The notes under the pieces are model-generated. The model saw only the letters and a list, made by a program, of their open reading frames with translations, was not told the DNA's origin and searched no databases. Source: Ornithinibacillus contaminans (GTDB lineage: Bacteria > Bacillota > Bacilli > Bacillales > Amphibacillaceae). From it: DNA of 64,000 nucleotides. The position numbers and the translations under genes were made by a program. Of the stretch, positions 53,210 to 61,039 are shown piece by piece (the stretch's first letter is position 1; every line of letters begins with the position of its first letter). The DNA is taken from contig NZ_LDPV02000038.1 of assembly GCF_001038425.2 (NCBI RefSeq), positions 1-64,000 on the forward strand, written 5' to 3'.

Positions 53210-54166
53210 CTATTTCACTAACTTCTCCAAAATATCATCTATAATTTGACCATTGGCAATAGCACCAGTATATAGCCAGCTATTGTCTTTCGGTAATTCA
53301 TAGACATTACCGGATTTCACGGCAGGGATGCTATTCCAAAGGGTACTGCTTAATGGACTTGAATCAGAAGATCCATCGTCATTAATTAAGAAAAGATGTT
53401 CCGCATCTAGCTCTGCAAGTTTTTCTAGAGAAATTTCACTCCAGTTTCCAGTTGCGCTCGCTGAGATTTCCTTTACAACGGCAGGGACGGTTAGACCAAG
53501 ATCACCATACATGACAGCGCCACTTGAAAGATTTTCACTTACCATAAAGAACTTCCCGCCAGTTAACCAAATAGCAGCTATAGAAGTATCTCCAACGTTT
53601 TCTTCTAACGTTGCTTTTGCCTCTTGTGCTTTTGTCTCATAATCTGCAAGAACTTGCTTCGCTTCGTCCTCTTTTCCAAGAACCTCTCCTACACGAAGTA
53701 GTTCATCGCGCCAGTCGTTATTGACTTCTGTACCAATGACATAGGTTGGGGCGATTTGATTGTACTGCTCATATTTTCCACCTTCAACCATACTGGCTGA
53801 GTCCATGATAATCAGATCAGGATTCATTTCCTGAACAGCTTCAAACGGAAGGTCATGTGGAACCGTTGGAATCCCTTCCAAATCACCTTGTAAATAATCC
53901 TGGATGCTTTGGCCATCATTTACACTCCATTGTGCAACTGGTTTAACACCAAGTGCCACTAAATTATCTTCTAAATAGGTAGCTATTACGCGCTGTGGAT
54001 TAGCTGGGATGTTTACTTCATTTCCCATCGCATCTGTAACGGTATTTGTTGTCGTATCACTAGATCCTTCTGTTGAATCTGTTGTGTCCTCATTACTTCC
54101 ACAAGCAGCTAAAAGTAACACTAGCAAACTAATGCCAAGTATATGTAATATTTTTTGTCTTTTCAT
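53210..54166 (-). CDS. Iron-siderophore ABC transporter substrate-binding lipoprotein
   Basis: A 318-residue extracellular lipoprotein of the FecB/FepB (BtuF-like) class. The signal peptide ends in the lipobox LLAAC with the lipidated Cys at residue 22. The rest has the two-lobe fold (GNEVNIPANPQRVIATYLEDNLVALGVKPV; the second lobe toward the C-terminus). ATG 54166 follows GAGGAGGAAA on the minus strand; the longer upstream frame overlaps the Fur box and is rejected. Layout and length resemble B. subtilis YfiY, which binds hydroxamate siderophores, but the ligand here is inferred. It diverges from the two permeases. Confidence 0.92.
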   Translation of the reverse strand: MKRQKILHILGISLLVLLLAACGSNEDTTDSTEGSSDTTTNTVTDAMGNEVNIPANPQRVIATYLEDNLVALGVKPVAQWSVNDGQSIQDYLQGDLEGIPTVPHDLPFEAVQEMNPDLIIMDSASMVEGGKYEQYNQIAPTYVIGTEVNNDWRDELLRVGEVLGKEDEAKQVLADYETKAQEAKATLEENVGDTSIAAIWLTGGKFFMVSENLSSGAVMYGDLGLTVPAVVKEISASATGNWSEISLEKLAELDAEHLFLINDDGSSDSSPLSSTLWNSIPAVKSGNVYELPKDNSWLYTGAIANGQIIDDILEKLVK

Positions 54167-54209
54167 CTTGTTTCCTCCTCTATTTGTGTTAAAATTAAAA
54201 TTACCTAAT

Positions 54210-54224
54210 TGATAATGATTATCA
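54210..54224. promoter_or_regulatory. Fur box in the divergent siderophore promoter region
   Basis: TGATAATGATTATCA is a perfect 7-1-7 Fur/Per-type inverted repeat. It lies directly downstream of the minus-strand -10, covering the likely start of the binding-protein gene, and within ~100 bp of the permease genes. Iron-dependent repression of both units is inferred. Confidence 0.92.
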
Positions 54225-54230
54225 CTATCG

Positions 54231-54259
54231 ATTAAAATACATAATTCATAAATTGTCAA
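54231..54259 (-). promoter_or_regulatory. Promoter of the siderophore-binding gene
   Basis: Read on the minus strand, a perfect TTGACA (54259-54254) and TTTAAT (54236-54231) are 17 bp apart, followed at once by the Fur box. Confidence 0.8.
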
Positions 54260-54274
54260 TCTTTATGTTACACT
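54245..54274 (+). promoter_or_regulatory. Candidate promoter of the permease genes
   Basis: TTCATA (54245-54250) and TACACT (54269-54274) are 18 bp apart, with TG one base before the -10. It overlaps the divergent promoter. Confidence 0.5.
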
Positions 54275-54306
54275 ATTTTTAACTTAGAAGAAGGAAAGTA
54301 GTCACT

Positions 54307-55323
54307 ATGAAAATAAAAGAGCAAGAGAATCGTAGGTTTTTCAGTATTATCATCCTTGTCGTTGGGGTTATCACATTATTTTTTTCTATTATCATTTCTG
54401 TTCGTTTCGGTGCTTCCGATTTAACGTATCGGGATGTGCTAGAAGCAATCATTCATTATGACCATGATAATTCCAAGCATGTCATTGTAAGAGAGTTGAG
54501 ATTACCAAGATCGATTGCCGCGATATGTGTCGGGGCTGCTTTAGCGATTTCGGGGGCTATTATGCAAGGGATGACTCGAAATCCGTTAGCGTCACCCTCG
54601 ATTATGGGCGTTACCTCCGGCGCTTCCTTTACCATTGCCATCGCACTTGCGCTGGTGCCGGGCATCTCATACTTGGGCATGATGATTTTTTCATTTGTAG
54701 GAGCGGGGCTTGGGGTAGTCATGGTATTTACCATTACCTCTTTCTCAAAAGGGGGAATTACGCCGGTTAAGCTTGCCTTGGCAGGGACGGCAATCACGTC
54801 GTTGCTGACTTCTTTGTCAACGGCAATTGGAATCAAATTCGATATTGCAAAAGATATTAATTTTTGGTTTTCTGGTGGTGTTTCTAGTGTGCAGCCACAG
54901 CACGTCTATTTTTCCGTACCTTTTATGATAGTCGGACTTTTATTAGCACTTTTCCTCTCGCGTTCCATCTCTATCTTAAGTTTAGGTGAGGACGTGGCGA
55001 AGGGGTTAGGTCAAAATACCGGGTTAGTCAAATTTATTGGGACGATTGTCGTATTGTTATTAACTGGAGCTGCCGTGTCCATTGCAGGAATGATTGGTTT
55101 TGTTGGTTTGGTAGTTCCTCATATCACACGCTTTTTAGTAGGAACAGATTATCGTTGGATTATCCCGTGCTCGGCTGTTTTGGGTGGGATTTTATTACTG
55201 GTGGCTGATATCTTCGGGCGGATGGTTAATGATCCGTTTGAAACACCAGTTGGCGCGATAACCGCAATTATCGGTGTTCCCTTTTTCCTCTACTTAGCTC
55301 GTAAAGAAGGGAGAGGGTTCTGA
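54307..55323 (+). CDS. Iron-siderophore ABC transporter permease (FecCD family)
   Basis: A 338-residue membrane protein with about nine or ten helices and the FecCD landmarks RELRLPRSIAAICVGAALAISG, GNPLA-like RNPLASPSIMGVTSGA and the ATPase-contact region GQNTGLVKFIG, later FVGLVVPHITRFLVGTDYR. It resembles YfiZ-type permeases. The start follows GAAGAAGGAAAG. It overlaps the second permease (TGATG), forming a heterodimeric channel. No ATPase gene follows. Confidence 0.93.
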   Translation: MKIKEQENRRFFSIIILVVGVITLFFSIIISVRFGASDLTYRDVLEAIIHYDHDNSKHVIVRELRLPRSIAAICVGAALAISGAIMQGMTRNPLASPSIMGVTSGASFTIAIALALVPGISYLGMMIFSFVGAGLGVVMVFTITSFSKGGITPVKLALAGTAITSLLTSLSTAIGIKFDIAKDINFWFSGGVSSVQPQHVYFSVPFMIVGLLLALFLSRSISILSLGEDVAKGLGQNTGLVKFIGTIVVLLLTGAAVSIAGMIGFVGLVVPHITRFLVGTDYRWIIPCSAVLGGILLLVADIFGRMVNDPFETPVGAITAIIGVPFFLYLARKEGRGF

Positions 55324-56333
55324 TGAGAAAAGCAAAGCGATATAAGAAATTACTTATTGGGACAGTCTTGCTAATATTGATTATGATTGTGGTTAGTATC
55401 AATGCTGGGCAAATAAAAATACCAGTTCCTGACGTATTGGAGACCTTGATCGGAGCGGGTACCGAACAAAACCAATTAACGATTTTCCAATTTCGTCTCC
55501 CTCGAATCGTCATGGCCATTTTAGTTGGAGTAGGTATTTCAATTTCTGGGGCTATTTTACAAGCATTATCGAAAAATCCATTGGCAGACCCGGGGATACT
55601 CGGGATTAATTCTGGTGCGGGCTTTGCTGTTGTGCTGTATATGTTCTTTTTTCAAGAAACTACCTTTTTAACCGGCTGGCTAGCAACATTTATTATGCCA
55701 ATAGCGGCACTTGCCGGGGCTTTCTTGGCTGCGTTGTTAATTTATCTCATCTCCTGGAAAAAAGGGCAAGTGACACCTGTTCGATTGTTGTTAGTAGGGA
55801 TCGGGATTAATGCTGCCTTTGGTGCCGGGTTAATTATTTTTCAAATGAAGATGGAACCGATTGATTTTATGAAGGCGATTGTCTGGCTTTCCGGAACAAT
55901 TTGGGGCACGAATTGGACTTTTGTGTTGGCGATTTTGCCTTGGTTACTGCTTCTTATTCCAATTGCCTTTTATAAATCGAGGGTGTTAGACGTCATGACG
56001 CTTGGTGATCCCATTGCGATTGGTGTTGGTGTGCCATTAGAGAGGGAGCGGCGATTATTATTGTTAATTTCGGTTGGGTTAGCAGGTGTCTGCGTAGCTG
56101 TAGGTGGTGGGATCACCTTCTTAGGACTTATTGCACCACATATTGCCAGACGGCTGGTCGGGGCCAAACATGCACTTGTTTTACCATTAACGGCTGCATT
56201 AGGCGGGCTTTTATTACTGTCAGCTGATACGTTAGGCCGCGTCATCATGGCGCCAATGGAATTGCCGGTTGGAATTGTCGTGTCTATTTTAGGAGCCCCT
56301 TATTTTATTTATTTACTAATGAAGAATGTATAG
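55323..56333 (+). CDS. Iron-siderophore ABC transporter permease (FecCD family), second subunit
   Basis: A 336-residue protein of the same family, similar to YfhA-type permeases: FRLPRIVMAILVGVGISISGAI, SKNPLADPGILGINSGA, GVPLERERRLLLL and FLGLIAPHIARRLVGAKH. The ATG overlaps the previous stop. Import must use an ATPase encoded elsewhere, as B. subtilis does with YusV for its siderophore systems. Confidence 0.93.
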   Translation: MRKAKRYKKLLIGTVLLILIMIVVSINAGQIKIPVPDVLETLIGAGTEQNQLTIFQFRLPRIVMAILVGVGISISGAILQALSKNPLADPGILGINSGAGFAVVLYMFFFQETTFLTGWLATFIMPIAALAGAFLAALLIYLISWKKGQVTPVRLLLVGIGINAAFGAGLIIFQMKMEPIDFMKAIVWLSGTIWGTNWTFVLAILPWLLLLIPIAFYKSRVLDVMTLGDPIAIGVGVPLERERRLLLLISVGLAGVCVAVGGGITFLGLIAPHIARRLVGAKHALVLPLTAALGGLLLLSADTLGRVIMAPMELPVGIVVSILGAPYFIYLLMKNV

Positions 56334-56408
56334 TGTTATGGTGAAGTCAACTCAATAATACATAACAGCGAATTAATGGGGAAACCCTACTAGTGAGGAG
56401 GAGTTCAT

Positions 56409-56957
56409 ATGGCTAAACAGAATGTGATGGAAGGAAGTCGCGTAGTCGTTCCGGAAAATCCAGTCTCGTTTTTCTTGTTCAACAGTACTCGTTCTGCCTG
56501 GATTTGGTTAATTATCAGACTCTATGTCGGCTATACTTGGTTAACGAGTGGCTGGGGAAAGCTTCACAATCCTGCTTGGACAGGTGAAGAATCTGGGGCA
56601 GCACTCACAGGATTCTTGCAAGGTGCTTTAGGAAAGGCGGAGGCGGGTGAAGTATCGTCTTGGTATGCGTCCTTTTTAGAAAATATCGTATTACCACATG
56701 CGTCGGTATTTTCCTATATGGTTGCCTACGGAGAGGTACTAGTGGGACTCGGATTAATTCTTGGACTATTGACAGGTATTGCTGCATTTTTTGGTTCCAT
56801 CATGAATGTTAGTTTTTTATTTGCAGGAACAATTAGCTCTAATCCTATAATGTTTATTTTAGCAACTTGGTTAGTACTAGCGTGGAAGGTCGCTGGCTGG
56901 TACGGGTTAGACCGCTGGGCATTACCACTATTGGGTACGCCTTGGAATCGGAAATAG
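56409..56957 (+). CDS. DoxX-family membrane protein
   Basis: The 182-residue protein has about four hydrophobic helices and the DoxX pattern (RLYVGYTWLTSGWGKLHNPAW, YGEVLVGLGLILGLLTGIAAFFG). DoxX/DoxD relatives are linked to thiosulfate-quinone oxidation or redox stress; no reaction is claimed here. GAGGAGGAG precedes the ATG. It lies 75 bp after the second permease and could be read through from that operon; a terminator follows. Confidence 0.82.
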   Translation: MAKQNVMEGSRVVVPENPVSFFLFNSTRSAWIWLIIRLYVGYTWLTSGWGKLHNPAWTGEESGAALTGFLQGALGKAEAGEVSSWYASFLENIVLPHASVFSYMVAYGEVLVGLGLILGLLTGIAAFFGSIMNVSFLFAGTISSNPIMFILATWLVLAWKVAGWYGLDRWALPLLGTPWNRK

Positions 56958-56963
56958 TATGGT

Positions 56964-56998
56964 AAAGCCTCTCGTCTGGATTGGATGAGAGGCTTTTT
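56964..56998 (+). terminator. Terminator after the DoxX-family gene
   Basis: AAAGCCTCTC and GAGAGGCTTT form a 10-bp stem with a T-tail. The A-tract on the other side makes it usable by the convergent minus-strand gene too. Confidence 0.9.
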
Positions 56999-57021
56999 AG
57001 TTGTGCGGAGGAAGGGGTAAG

Positions 57022-57447
57022 TTAAATTTCCATCTTTATATGTGGACAGTGTTTGGAGAGAATATTGACAAATTCCTCTCTATTCACGGGGGAAATAAAG
57101 ATAGACTGATATTTCCCATACCTAATCTCGAGTCTTTTTAGTGACCATGCCGGACTTGATAATGGGTTCGTTGATTTTTTTACAGACGTTATCGCATCCA
57201 ATGGAATGATTTTTCTAAATGGACCAAACCGTATGATTAAATTGTCTGTGTCTATCCTATAAAAGGTAGTAAACCATAACCATAATATAAAAATTGGTAG
57301 AGCTATGGCTAGAGAAATTATAATGACATATTCCAGAAGGTTAGCTGGTTCATCACTAAGGGCATATGCGCCACTTCCAAGCGTGAATAGCATAGCTCCC
57401 CAAATGATGATGGCTAACCACCAATCTTTCCGTGATTTGAATTTCAA
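57022..57447 (-). CDS. PH-domain (bPH-type) membrane protein
   Basis: A 141-residue protein with two membrane helices (residues ~8-58: WWLAIIIWGAMLFTLGSGAY and LEYVIIISLAIALPIFILWLW) followed by a bacterial PH-like domain (YRIDTDNLIIRFGPFRKIIPLDAITSVKKS). TTG 57447 is chosen, 8 nt after AGGAGG on the minus strand; longer frames start upstream of this ribosome site. The function is unknown; it faces the DoxX gene tail to tail. Confidence 0.78.
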   Translation of the reverse strand: MKFKSRKDWWLAIIIWGAMLFTLGSGAYALSDEPANLLEYVIIISLAIALPIFILWLWFTTFYRIDTDNLIIRFGPFRKIIPLDAITSVKKSTNPLSSPAWSLKRLEIRYGKYQSIFISPVNREEFVNILSKHCPHIKMEI

Positions 57448-57738
57448 TTCGCGCACCTCCTGAAAATGTAACCCCTCTATTTGTTTTACGATTAACGACA
57501 CAAAAAGATTCATGTACGATCCGTTTGAACAACAGAATACTAATTTCACGCCGATATCTATAGACCGAGTGGGACAATTCATATTCAAATTCCTGGTTAT
57601 TTCAAAGTGGCTATCATCATAGGCTAATATGTGAGAGAGTCTCTAGGCTGCCAGAGTATTGGTTACTATTTATACAGTGGAATTTGGCATGATGCTAGAT
57701 GACTTGTATGAAAAAATTCAGGTGGGGTGGTGATTCAC

Positions 57739-57960
57739 ATGTATCGAAAAGCGGTGTATGGCGCGATTATCGGGGCTTCAACTGCTGGTGGTTGGCTAGT
57801 TGTTGATTTATTGCTTCCTGAACCGATTGGGGATTATTTATTATTCGGTTTGATGGGGATAACGAACATGGCAATCGGATGGCAGGTTGGTCGATCACTT
57901 GGTAAGCAGGATAAAGCAAAAAGCAAAACATTGAAAGCTCCTGTGGCAGGAACGGAATAA
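57739..57960 (+). CDS. Small hypothetical membrane protein
   Basis: A 73-residue protein with a glycine-rich hydrophobic N-terminal half (AVYGAIIGASTAGGWLVVDLLL, then YLLFGLMGITNMAIGWQVG) and a basic tail (KQDKAKSKTLKAP). I do not recognise the family. ATG 57739 follows GGTGGTGATT, a long match to the anti-Shine-Dalgarno; in-frame GTG codons at 57727 and 57730 lie within it. A terminator follows. Confidence 0.65.
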   Translation: MYRKAVYGAIIGASTAGGWLVVDLLLPEPIGDYLLFGLMGITNMAIGWQVGRSLGKQDKAKSKTLKAPVAGTE

Positions 57961-57994
57961 TAGTACTTAACAGATGATAATAAAGAGCATTTCA

Positions 57995-58037
57995 ATGGCT
58001 CCACTAGCAGACTCATGCTTTGGAGCCATATTTTTTT
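57995..58037 (+). terminator. Terminator after the small membrane protein
   Basis: ATGGCTCCA (57995-58003) and TGGAGCCAT (58021-58029) are perfect complements, followed by a T-run. Confidence 0.88.
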
Positions 58038-58051
58038 CGACAGAATTCGGG

Positions 58052-58066
58052 TGGTGCCAGGCACCA
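58052..58066. repeat. Short palindrome GGTGCC-A-GGCACC
   Basis: The exact palindrome TGGTGCCAGGCACCA sits in the 188-bp gap before the Yip1-like gene. I recall similar GGTGCCTGGCACC words as common intergenic words in Bacillales; copy number here cannot be judged. Confidence 0.5.
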
Positions 58067-58148
58067 TAACGCGCTGGTAATTTAGTGGGAATTAAGTTAA
58101 AATTAAGAATAATAAGTCCCCATAATACCATCAATGGAAAAGGGTGAA

Positions 58149-58826
58149 ATGATGATTTATTCGTTGCAATTGTTCAGGCTATTGTTTGCAGTAGACGATC
58201 ATATTTTTCGAATAGGGAAAGCGGAAGAAATTAAACGACCGTGGAAATTAATTGCGGTATTAAGTTTGGTAACGGTCGCTATTTATGTTTGGATGGCGAT
58301 GCTTGGAATTGGTAGTGCATCATTATCAAGTGGTGTGGCATTAGCTAATCCGTCTGCATATGAACTGAATAAATTATGGTTTAGTGTTGGACGAGCTATT
58401 TATTCCTTGGTGTTTGTAGCATTCATTTTGCTCGTGCCCTCGTTGTTATTTTATTGGGTAACGAAAGTCCCGTTTAAAAAGCTACTGTTAATGCAAATTG
58501 TTGTGCTGTTTGTTTTATTAGTAGAAAGACTTCTTTGGATTCCACTTAGTGTCTATGCCGATTTAGCATGGTACGTCTCTCCTTTGTCCTTTGGCATCAT
58601 TGCTTCTTATGTAACTGACATTCCATTTCTCATTTATTTGCTTGGCTCTATTTCCTTATTTCAATTATGGATAATCGGCTTTCAATTGCGATTCCTAACC
58701 AAATTATCTTCCGTCCATCAAGCATGGGTCTGGAGCGCGGTAATTTTATTTCAACTAGTTGTATGGACAGTAACGGCAGTAGTGACACATACGGACGTTC
58801 ATCTTTTGAATAGGTGGTTTGAATAA
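58149..58826 (+). CDS. Yip1-like polytopic membrane protein (YknW-like)
   Basis: About 225 residues with six predicted membrane helices (starting LIAVLSLVTVAIYVWMAMLGIG, ending WSAVILFQLVVWTVTAVVTH). Length, topology and the pairing with a membrane-fusion protein resemble B. subtilis YknW, which assists the YknXYZ exporter; this is inference from layout, not from a search. ATG 58149 after AAGGGTGA is used; 58152 or 58134 are alternatives. The stop overlaps the next gene (TAATG). Confidence 0.7.
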   Translation: MMIYSLQLFRLLFAVDDHIFRIGKAEEIKRPWKLIAVLSLVTVAIYVWMAMLGIGSASLSSGVALANPSAYELNKLWFSVGRAIYSLVFVAFILLVPSLLFYWVTKVPFKKLLLMQIVVLFVLLVERLLWIPLSVYADLAWYVSPLSFGIIASYVTDIPFLIYLLGSISLFQLWIIGFQLRFLTKLSSVHQAWVWSAVILFQLVVWTVTAVVTHTDVHLLNRWFE

Positions 58827-60052
58827 TGCTAAAAAAAATCCTTTGGCTCACAATTGTTGCATTCATCACAGCGAATATCGTGCTTGTATTGGTTGATAAG
58901 AGTGGGAAGGTAGAAAGACAAGCCTATATTTCGGATTGGGAAGCGGTGTACAAAGCAGATCTATCGGAAACTATTTATGCAAAAGGTGTTGTTTCGTATT
59001 CGGGTCAGGAGTATATGTATTTTGACAAAAGCAGTGGGCAGTTTGATGGATTTTTAGTGGAAGCGGGAAGTGAAGTGTCTGAAGGCGATCCGCTATTTAC
59101 GTATCATGTGGCTGATTATTATGCGACAGAAGCATCCCTTGAGAATCAATTGACGCAACTAAGTGCGGAGGTCTCAGCATTAGAAGATGCCGTAGCTGAG
59201 ATTGTTGCCTATGACATTCCATCGCCAGCTGCCCCTGTTGTAAGTTCTGACGATGAGGATAGTATTGAGGTAGTCGTCTCGTCGGGAGAATCGGTTGGTG
59301 CGGAAATGCAAATGAAACAATATTTAATTGAAAAAGAGCAGGCGTTAGCAATAAAGCAAGAGCAAGAGCGACTAATTGAAACGCAGCTAGCTGATTTACA
59401 GGCTGGTGGTGATACGATTACAGTAACTAGTCCGTATCAAGGAAAAGTTAAATCAATCTCGACCACCTTGGCAGATCCACTTATCGTAATCGAGAATACT
59501 AGGCTTCAAGTAAATGGCGAACTAACGGAAGAAGATCGGGTAAAGGTGGAGCCGGGTGATTCTGTTTATGTAACGTTAGTCGAACAGGAGAAAGTTCTTC
59601 AAGGGTCTGTAAAAACAGTCGGAGAAACGCCGGTGGAAGAGGCTCGGGTTGATTCAGACAGTGTCTACCCACTAGTGGTGGACTTTGAGGAAGAAGCAAA
59701 TACAGAAAATGTTCTGCCAGGCTACCATTCCAACCTATCCATCACAATCAACGAAGTACTTGATGCTAATACTGTACATGACCAGTTTGTTTTTCTAAAT
59801 GAAGCATGGAAGCTAACGAATGCCGGTAAGTTGGAAGCTGTGACAGTAGAAACAGGCCTCCATATCGGTAAACAGCTTGAGGTTATAAACGGATTAACGG
59901 TTGGAGATGTGGTAACACCGGAATTTAACCGCGAATCCTACTCAGGAATGCCCTTTATTACACCACTAAAACTGGTGGATGTACCATGGCTAGAAATAGG
60001 GAAATATAGCGACTGGAAGAAGTATATGGTAATGGGGTTATTAGCGAGATAA
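58826..60052 (+). CDS. Membrane-fusion (HlyD-like) adaptor protein, YknX-like
   Basis: A 408-residue protein with an N-terminal membrane anchor (WLTIVAFITANIVLVLV), a first lipoyl half-motif (SGQFDGFLVEAGSEVSEGDPLF, ~70-91), a coiled-coil hairpin (~95-190, LENQLTQLSAEVSALEDAV ... KQEQERLIETQLADL), the second lipoyl half (ITVTSPYQGKVKSI) and beta-barrel domains. Such adaptors normally serve an ABC or RND exporter. None is encoded beside it; the next gene is cwlD. It is coupled to the Yip1-like gene. Confidence 0.83.
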   Translation: MLKKILWLTIVAFITANIVLVLVDKSGKVERQAYISDWEAVYKADLSETIYAKGVVSYSGQEYMYFDKSSGQFDGFLVEAGSEVSEGDPLFTYHVADYYATEASLENQLTQLSAEVSALEDAVAEIVAYDIPSPAAPVVSSDDEDSIEVVVSSGESVGAEMQMKQYLIEKEQALAIKQEQERLIETQLADLQAGGDTITVTSPYQGKVKSISTTLADPLIVIENTRLQVNGELTEEDRVKVEPGDSVYVTLVEQEKVLQGSVKTVGETPVEEARVDSDSVYPLVVDFEEEANTENVLPGYHSNLSITINEVLDANTVHDQFVFLNEAWKLTNAGKLEAVTVETGLHIGKQLEVINGLTVGDVVTPEFNRESYSGMPFITPLKLVDVPWLEIGKYSDWKKYMVMGLLAR

Positions 60053-60066
60053 TGATAGCGGTTAGA

Positions 60067-60093
60067 GAGCACCTTGATTAAAAGGTGCTTTTC
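60067..60093 (+). terminator. Terminator after the adaptor gene
   Basis: AGCACCTT and AAGGTGCT pair around GATTAA and are followed by TTTT. It isolates the accessory pair from cwlD. Confidence 0.8.
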
Positions 60094-60175
60094 CCTTTTC
60101 CGGTCGTATTCCCTAGTCATAACCCGATACCTTGTCCCATACAATAGAAGGAGGAAGTTTAAAGGGGCGAGTTCG

Positions 60176-60904
60176 ATGAATCGATTAGGGAAATTTATAT
60201 GGTGGGTAGTTGGATTAATAGTACTGATTTCACTAGTGAAAATTCCATTACCAGACAATGTGGAGGAAACGGCTAGTTTTTCGATGCCTTTATCGGGTAA
60301 GACGATCGTGCTTGATCCGGGTCATGGTGGACCTGATGGGGGAGCAGTTGGAAAAGATGGGACAGTCGAGAAGGATATTTCATTAAGCGTGTCTGAAAAG
60401 CTGAGGGATTATTTACAACAGTCAGGGGCGATTGTTTATCTCACAAGAGAAACGGATAGTGATTTAGCCGCAGAGGATACAAAGGGATTATCGAAGCGGA
60501 AAGTCGAGGATATTCGGGAGCGGATGGCGTTCATTCATTCCAAACAAGCAGACTTTTTTGTGACGATTCACTTAAATGCGATTCCGTCAACAAAATGGCG
60601 AGGGGCACAAACCTTCTATTATCCAAAATCAGAAGAAGGCAAACACTTAGCGAAAATGATCCAAGCAGAAATCATTCGTAACTTGGAAAATACCGAGCGG
60701 ACGGCGTTGACAATTAATACGATGTATTTATTAAAGCATGCTGAAATTCCGGGTGCTTTAGTGGAAATTGGCTTCTTATCGAATCTGGAGGAGCGAGAAC
60801 TGTTGAAGCAAGAAAGCTATCAGCGGCAAATGGCTGGGAGTATCTATGAAGGTATTTTACGCTATGTAACCGAGGAACCCGAACCAGAGGAAGAAGCAGA
60901 ATAA
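60176..60904 (+). CDS. cwlD: N-acetylmuramoyl-L-alanine amidase CwlD
   Basis: CwlD is the sporulation amidase that, with PdaA, makes muramic-delta-lactam in spore cortex. The 242-residue protein has an N-terminal membrane segment (WWVVGLIVLISLVKIPL) and the Amidase_3 domain with zinc and catalytic residues in LDPGHGGPDGG, the TIHLNAIPS segment and LVEIGFLSN. ATG 60176 follows AAAGGGG; the longer frame runs through the upstream terminator and is rejected. It is immediately upstream of salA, as in Bacillus. Confidence 0.94.
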   Translation: MNRLGKFIWWVVGLIVLISLVKIPLPDNVEETASFSMPLSGKTIVLDPGHGGPDGGAVGKDGTVEKDISLSVSEKLRDYLQQSGAIVYLTRETDSDLAAEDTKGLSKRKVEDIRERMAFIHSKQADFFVTIHLNAIPSTKWRGAQTFYYPKSEEGKHLAKMIQAEIIRNLENTERTALTINTMYLLKHAEIPGALVEIGFLSNLEERELLKQESYQRQMAGSIYEGILRYVTEEPEPEEEAE

Positions 60905-60960
60905 AGCGTCGATCCATGCGAACATGCGAATAAAGTAATCCCTTCCATAATTCATATCAC

Positions 60961-60988
60961 TTAGAATTTTGTGGATTTATGGTATACT
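60961..60988 (+). promoter_or_regulatory. Candidate promoter of salA
   Basis: TATACT (60983-60988) with TG one base upstream is a good extended -10; TTAGAA at 60961-60966 is a weak -35 at 16 bp. Confidence 0.45.
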
Positions 60989-61039
60989 AGCGTTGACAGA
61001 TTTATTCATATAGTACGCTAGGAATAGGAAGGTGATCAT

